Source: UBA685 sp049890215
GTDB taxonomy: Bacteria > Pseudomonadota > Alphaproteobacteria > Puniceispirillales > Puniceispirillaceae
Reading direction: 5' to 3'
DNA: 64,000 nt
Assembly: GCA_049890215.1 (NCBI GenBank)
Contig: JBMHBX010000049.1
Coordinates: 80,002-144,001, forward strand
Shown here piece by piece: positions 60,245-64,000 of the stretch (the stretch's first letter is position 1; every line of letters starts with the position of its first letter). A program made the translations under genes and the position numbers. The notes under the pieces were generated by a model. The model ran no database searches. It saw only the letters and a list, made by a program, of their open reading frames with translations, and had not been told where the DNA came from.

Positions 60245-60266
60245 TTTCAGTTAATTTGGATCTTTA

Positions 60267-60590
60267 TTAAAATTTCAATTTTTGCAGATCAATTGTAATA
60301 ATGACATCATCTGGTGCATACAGGCCTAATTCAGCCCTTGCGGTTTCTGTCAAAATATCGCTATCAACCTGCCCGGACCGCATCAAATCAATACGCTGTG
60401 CAAGGAACGCATTTTGTTTTTCAAGCAATGCTAATTCTTCCTGAGCAAGCACAATTTGCCTGTCCAACTCACCGCGCGCAAGCATACCGCGCTCACCTGC
60501 GAATGTATGAAAGCCAAAAAAACAAGCGATTGTGCCAACGGTAAAAAAGACAGATGACTTGGCAATGCCTTTGCGAAATTGAGACACCAT
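60267..60590 (-). CDS. ftsB: Septum-formation initiator FtsB/DivIC family
   Basis: A 107-residue bitopic membrane protein: an N-terminal helix (about residues 15-33, VFFTVGTIACFFGFH) followed by a coiled coil (LDRQIVLAQEELALLEKQNAFLAQRI) and the family-typical RAELGLYAPDDVI. FtsB works with FtsL and FtsQ in the divisome. The alphaproteobacterial place between eno and pdhA is conserved. An 11-residue heptad shift is not visible; length is normal. Confidence 0.88.
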   Translation of the reverse strand: MVSQFRKGIAKSSVFFTVGTIACFFGFHTFAGERGMLARGELDRQIVLAQEELALLEKQNAFLAQRIDLMRSGQVDSDILTETARAELGLYAPDDVIITIDLQKLKF

Positions 60591-60639
60591 ATCAAACCCT
60601 TTTTCAGTTTATGGTTGATCTTGCCCCTATTGAATCAAA

Positions 60640-60678
60640 GGCGATTCGGCGCGTCAAGTGAATTACGCACGAATCGCC
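60640..60678. repeat. Inverted repeat between eno and ftsB
   Basis: A perfect 9-bp stem (GGCGATTCG / CGAATCGCC) encloses 21 bases; within them CGT/ACG can extend the pairing. On the minus strand it stands between the eno stop (60714) and the ftsB start (60590) but is followed by only a weak T-rich stretch. On the plus strand it is followed by five T. It may be a weak terminator or an mRNA-processing hairpin. Confidence 0.45.
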
Positions 60679-60713
60679 AGTTTTTCTGTATTTTTAGTAA
60701 AATATTGCGTCTT

Positions 60714-61988
60714 TTAGCGCAAAATGGACCTGCCAGAATAATCAGCAGAACGACCAAGCTCTTCTTCAATTCGCAAGAGTTGGTTGTATTTAGCAAGCCT
60801 GTCTGATCTTGATAATGCACCTGTTTTAATCTGACCCGCATTTGTGGCAACCGCCAAATCAGCGATAAAGCTGTCTTCTGTCTCACCTGAACGATGGGAA
60901 ATTATGACACCAAAGCCTGCTTTTTGTGCCATGGTGATGGCCTGCATGGTCTCGGTTAATGTGCCAATTTGGTTCACCTTTATCAAAATGGCATTACCAG
61001 CACCATCTGTTATACCTCGGGCTAGACGTGATGGGTTTGTCACAAATAAATCATCACCAACAATTTGCACTTTATCCCCAATTTTATTGGTCAATGCAGC
61101 AAATCCATCCCAATCATCTTCATCGAGCGGATCTTCGATAGACCGGATAGGATAATTTTGACTCAAAGAGGCCCACATATCTTGCATATCTGCCGAAGAC
61201 AGAACGCGGCCCTCACCTGCTAAATGATAAGAGCTATCTTTGCAAAACTCTGTTGCGGCAGCATCAAGGGCAATCACAATGTCATCACCAAGCTTATAGC
61301 CTTTTGCTTCAACTGCTTTTGCTACGAATGAGAGGGCGTCTTGTGTGCTGCCCATTGCGGGTGCAAAACCACCTTCATCCCCAACCGCTGTTGACAGGCC
61401 AGCATCTGAGAGAATGGACTTTAGCTGGTGAAAGATTTCTGTGCCCATGCGCAGGCCATCTGAGAATGTCTCAGCCCCGACTGGCATAATCATAAATTCC
61501 TGAATATCAAGCGCATTATCAGCATGCGCCCCGCCATTGAGAATATTCATCATTGGCACAGGCAATTGATGGGCATGAACACCGCCAAGATAACGCCATA
61601 AAGGTAGTTGAACACTATCTGCGGCAGCCCTTGCTGTTGCAAGGCTCACACCAAGAATGGCATTGGCGCCGAGACGGCCTTTATTGTCTGTGCCGTCCAA
61701 GGCAATCAAATCTTTATCAATACCATCTTGATCCAGAGCATCAGTGCCAGATAAGGCGTCAAAAATCTCCTGATTTACGGCGTCCACTGCATTTTGCACT
61801 GATTTGCCGTTATATATATCTTTATCGCCGTCACGGCGCTCAACGGCCTCATAAGCCCCGGTAGAGGCGCCAGACGGCACCGCGGCTCTGCCTAGTGAGC
61901 CATCTTCCAAAATAACATCCACCTCAACAGTTGGATTGCCTCTTGAATCAAGAATCTGACGGGCGTGAATATCTAAAATTGCTGACAT
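60714..61988 (-). CDS. eno: Enolase
   Basis: A 424-residue glycolytic enzyme converting 2-phosphoglycerate to phosphoenolpyruvate. ARQILDSRGNPTVEVD starts the chain. VPSGASTGAYEAVERRDGD, AVGDEGGFAPAM, the metal ligands in ALDAAATEF and SIEDPLDEDDW, and the catalytic lysine in LIKVNQIGTL are followed by ISHRSGETEDSFIADL. Its length is normal. AGGAGAC precedes the ATG. It lies 36 bp after kdsA, on the same strand. Confidence 0.97.
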   Translation of the reverse strand: MSAILDIHARQILDSRGNPTVEVDVILEDGSLGRAAVPSGASTGAYEAVERRDGDKDIYNGKSVQNAVDAVNQEIFDALSGTDALDQDGIDKDLIALDGTDNKGRLGANAILGVSLATARAAADSVQLPLWRYLGGVHAHQLPVPMMNILNGGAHADNALDIQEFMIMPVGAETFSDGLRMGTEIFHQLKSILSDAGLSTAVGDEGGFAPAMGSTQDALSFVAKAVEAKGYKLGDDIVIALDAAATEFCKDSSYHLAGEGRVLSSADMQDMWASLSQNYPIRSIEDPLDEDDWDGFAALTNKIGDKVQIVGDDLFVTNPSRLARGITDGAGNAILIKVNQIGTLTETMQAITMAQKAGFGVIISHRSGETEDSFIADLAVATNAGQIKTGALSRSDRLAKYNQLLRIEEELGRSADYSGRSILR

Positions 61989-62024
61989 AATGTCTCCTAC
62001 TTTATGTTCAGATAAACTGATTTG

Positions 62025-62843
62025 TTAGCCATGCGCTGCGATTGCAATTTGGGACAATTGACGAAGTAATGGCGCCAATTCCGGCAATGGCACCATGTTC
62101 GGCCCATCAGATGGCGCATTATCAGGATCTTCATGTGTTTCAATAAATAAGCCTGATACGCCAACCGCCACAGCAGCGCGTGCCAATACCGGCACAAATT
62201 CGCGTTGCCCGCCAGACGCGCCACCAAGACCACCTGGTTGCTGAACAGAATGTGTTGCATCAAAAATGACCGGATATCCTGTTTGAGCCATCTGAGGCAA
62301 GCTGCGCATATCAGATACAAGGGTGTTATACCCAAATGAGGTACCTCTTTCGGTAAGCAAAATCCGGTCATTACCTGCACCTGCCAGTTTGGCAGCGACA
62401 TGTTGCATATCCCAGGGCGCTAAAAACTGCCCTTTTTTGACATTTATGGCTGCGCCTGTTGCAGCGGCTGCCAGTAAAAGATCAGTCTGACGACATAAAA
62501 AGGCAGGGATTTGCAATATATCAACAATATCTGCCACAGGGGCGCATTGAGCTTCATTGTGAATATCTGTCAAAACAGGACAGCCAAATTCTGATTTTAC
62601 GCGGCCTAAAATGGCAAGGCCTTCATCAAGGCCAACCCCGCGCTTTGCAGAGGCAGATGTACGATTGGCTTTGTCAAATGATGATTTGTAAACCGCACTC
62701 ATACCAGCAGATTGCGCCGCAACCATAATAGCTTCTGCGTGCCTTAAGGCATGATCAAGCCCTTCTATCTGACAGGGCCCTGCTATGATTGCTAATTTAT
62801 CATGTGGTCCAAAGACAACATTTCCAACTGTGACTTGTGTCAT
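62025..62843 (-). CDS. kdsA: 3-deoxy-D-manno-octulosonate 8-phosphate (KDO8P) synthase
   Basis: A 272-residue TIM-barrel aldolase that joins PEP and arabinose 5-phosphate for lipopolysaccharide KDO. Conserved segments are IIAGPCQIEG, YKSSFDKANRTS, TDIHNEAQC, NVKKGQFLAPWDM, TERGTSFGYNTLV and FDATHSVQQPGG. Cysteine in AGPCQIE is present, as in metal-dependent types, but this alone does not settle the class. Presence of KDO synthesis implies a Gram-negative outer membrane. It follows pyrG by 56 bp. Confidence 0.95.
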   Translation of the reverse strand: MTQVTVGNVVFGPHDKLAIIAGPCQIEGLDHALRHAEAIMVAAQSAGMSAVYKSSFDKANRTSASAKRGVGLDEGLAILGRVKSEFGCPVLTDIHNEAQCAPVADIVDILQIPAFLCRQTDLLLAAAATGAAINVKKGQFLAPWDMQHVAAKLAGAGNDRILLTERGTSFGYNTLVSDMRSLPQMAQTGYPVIFDATHSVQQPGGLGGASGGQREFVPVLARAAVAVGVSGLFIETHEDPDNAPSDGPNMVPLPELAPLLRQLSQIAIAAHG

Positions 62844-62899
62844 ATTATGACCTCTAGACTATCAAATTGCTTTTATAACATCAAAAGACAGGGCGTGGC

Positions 62900-64000
62900 T
62901 TATACCAAACGAGAGCGCACCTTGGCTGCATTGATAAAACCAGAGAATAGCGGATGCGGCTCAAAAGGACGAGACTTTAATTCTGGATGAAATTGCACGG
63001 CGATAAAAAACGGATGGTCTGTGCGCTCTACAATTTCAGGCAATCTTCCATCAGGAGACAAGCCAGACATCTTCATCCCCGCTCCTTCGAGCATGTCGCG
63101 ATACCCGATATTGACTTCATAGCGGTGACGATGACGCTCTGATATCTCTTTTTCTCCATAAGTGGATAAGGCCAAAGATCCGTCTTCAAGAACACAATCA
63201 TAAGCGCCAAGACGCATTGTGCCGCCTAAATCATCATCTTCTGCTCTTGTCGTTAGCTCATTGCCAATGTTCCATTCAGTCATAAGACCCACAAGAGGCT
63301 CATTGGTCTGGCCAAATTCGGTTGAACTTGCTTTTGTGATACCTGCCACATTGCGCGCTGTCTCTAGAACGGCCATTTGCATACCAAAACAAATACCCAA
63401 ATAAGGCACTTGTTTTTCACGGGCAAACTGAATGGCTCTGATTTTGCCTGCTGAGCCGCGCTCGCCAAATCCACCCGGGACTAAGATGGCGTCTGCATTA
63501 CTAAGATAACTGGCTACGACACCATCATCATCTGTTTCAAGAAGTTCTGAATCAAGCCAGGTCATATTCACTTTTTGGCGATTGGCAATACCGCCATGGC
63601 TTAACGCTTCTGTTAAGGATTTATAACTATCTTGCAATGACACATATTTGCCGACAATTGTGATATTTACTTCACCTTCGGGATTCTGAATTGCGTGATT
63701 AATCTGCTCCCATCTGGATAAGTCAGGCGCTTCGTAATCAAGCCCGAAATGGCGGCAGATTTGCTTATCAAGGCCCTGCTTATGATAAGCAAGAGGCACT
63801 TCATATATGTTAGAGACATCTTCTGCCAAAATGACAGCCTCTTCTCTTACATTACAAAATAACCCAATTTTTGCGCGCTGTTCTTCAGGCATATCCTGCT
63901 CAGTGCGACACATCAGGATATCAGGCTGAATACCCACAGATTGCAATTCTTTGACAGAATGCTGAGTTGGCTTTGTCTTCAGCTCACCTGCCGCTTTGAT
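62900..64000 (-). CDS. pyrG: CTP synthase, partial: N-terminus off the right edge
   Basis: The frame is open to the right edge, so about 366 residues of the C-terminal part are visible. The first visible residues (IKAAGELKTKPTQHSVKEL) are the end of the synthase domain, whose start lies outside. The glutaminase domain has PGGFGERG, the nucleophile in YLGICFGMQMAVLE and the His/Glu pair in VQFHPELKSRP. It makes CTP from UTP using glutamine ammonia. A position upstream of kdsA and eno is a conserved alphaproteobacterial order. Confidence 0.95.
   Translation of the reverse strand: MKAAGELKTKPTQHSVKELQSVGIQPDILMCRTEQDMPEEQRAKIGLFCNVREEAVILAEDVSNIYEVPLAYHKQGLDKQICRHFGLDYEAPDLSRWEQINHAIQNPEGEVNITIVGKYVSLQDSYKSLTEALSHGGIANRQKVNMTWLDSELLETDDDGVVASYLSNADAILVPGGFGERGSAGKIRAIQFAREKQVPYLGICFGMQMAVLETARNVAGITKASSTEFGQTNEPLVGLMTEWNIGNELTTRAEDDDLGGTMRLGAYDCVLEDGSLALSTYGEKEISERHRHRYEVNIGYRDMLEGAGMKMSGLSPDGRLPEIVERTDHPFFIAVQFHPELKSRPFEPHPLFSGFINAAKVRSRLV

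Noticed and set aside
1..64000. tRNA, rRNA, CRISPR, insertion sequence or prophage
   Set aside because: Gaps between genes are short and none shows tRNA-like arms, direct-repeat arrays, transposase or phage genes.

Overview
The window looks like chromosomal DNA of a marine alphaproteobacterium, most plausibly of the SAR116 / Puniceispirillum-like group. The sequence shows moderate-to-low GC (judged by eye), dense packing (no gap between genes above about 235 bp) and classic alphaproteobacterial gene orders: dusB-ntrB-ntrC-ntrY-ntrX-trkA-dat-hfq; lipA-lpd-pdhC-pdhB-pdhA-ftsB-eno-kdsA-pyrG with a lipoyl domain on PdhB; and sdhE-mfd divergent from recG. The marine assignment is inference, resting mainly on a DMSP demethylase (DmdA) and paired photolyases. 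I found no rRNA or tRNA gene, CRISPR, insertion sequence or prophage.

Layout. 1-5.9 kb: the 5' part of an efflux adaptor gene (cut by the left edge), a long-chain acyl-CoA synthetase, a SixA-like phosphatase and a cysK-sseA sulfur pair. 5.98-10.1 kb: the aapJQMP amino-acid ABC transporter, with a terminator-like hairpin between aapJ and aapQ. 10.3-13.1 kb: metC convergent with an RhlE helicase. 13.1-17.6 kb: a molybdenum-cofactor operon (moaA-mobB-moeA-moaD-moaE) beside an orphan TupA-type tungstate-binding protein. 17.7-26.9 kb: the most distinctive part, dmdA, metY, an alpha/beta hydrolase, a FadN-type fused dehydrogenase/hydratase, dmdB and dmdC. 27.1-32.8 kb: two translationally coupled photolyases (one of the iron-sulfur family), an EamA exporter, a GST, a HugZ-like protein and a DsbA-like protein. 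32.9-41.7 kb: mfd, sdhE, recG, a DUF502 membrane protein, mazG, an inositol-monophosphatase-family enzyme and hfq. 41.7-51.1 kb: dat, trkA, the NtrYX and NtrBC two-component systems and dusB. 51.3-54.9 kb: ispDF-pgpA-pncC facing ratA-lipA. 54.9-64 kb: lpd, the pyruvate dehydrogenase genes, ftsB, eno, kdsA and pyrG (cut by the right edge).

How the genes fit together. The 17.7-26.9 kb genes can be read as one DMSP module. DmdA demethylates DMSP to methylmercaptopropionate, DmdB activates it to the CoA thioester, DmdC oxidises it, and a crotonase domain may hydrate the product and release methanethiol. MetY could then fix methanethiol directly into methionine. cysK, sseA and metC nearby add to a sulfur theme. 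The other notable result is in the nitrogen regulators. NtrC has lost the sigma-54 contact loop (GAFTGA) and has degenerate Walker A and B motifs, while NtrX lacks the loop but keeps its ATPase motifs. This suggests control independent of sigma-54.
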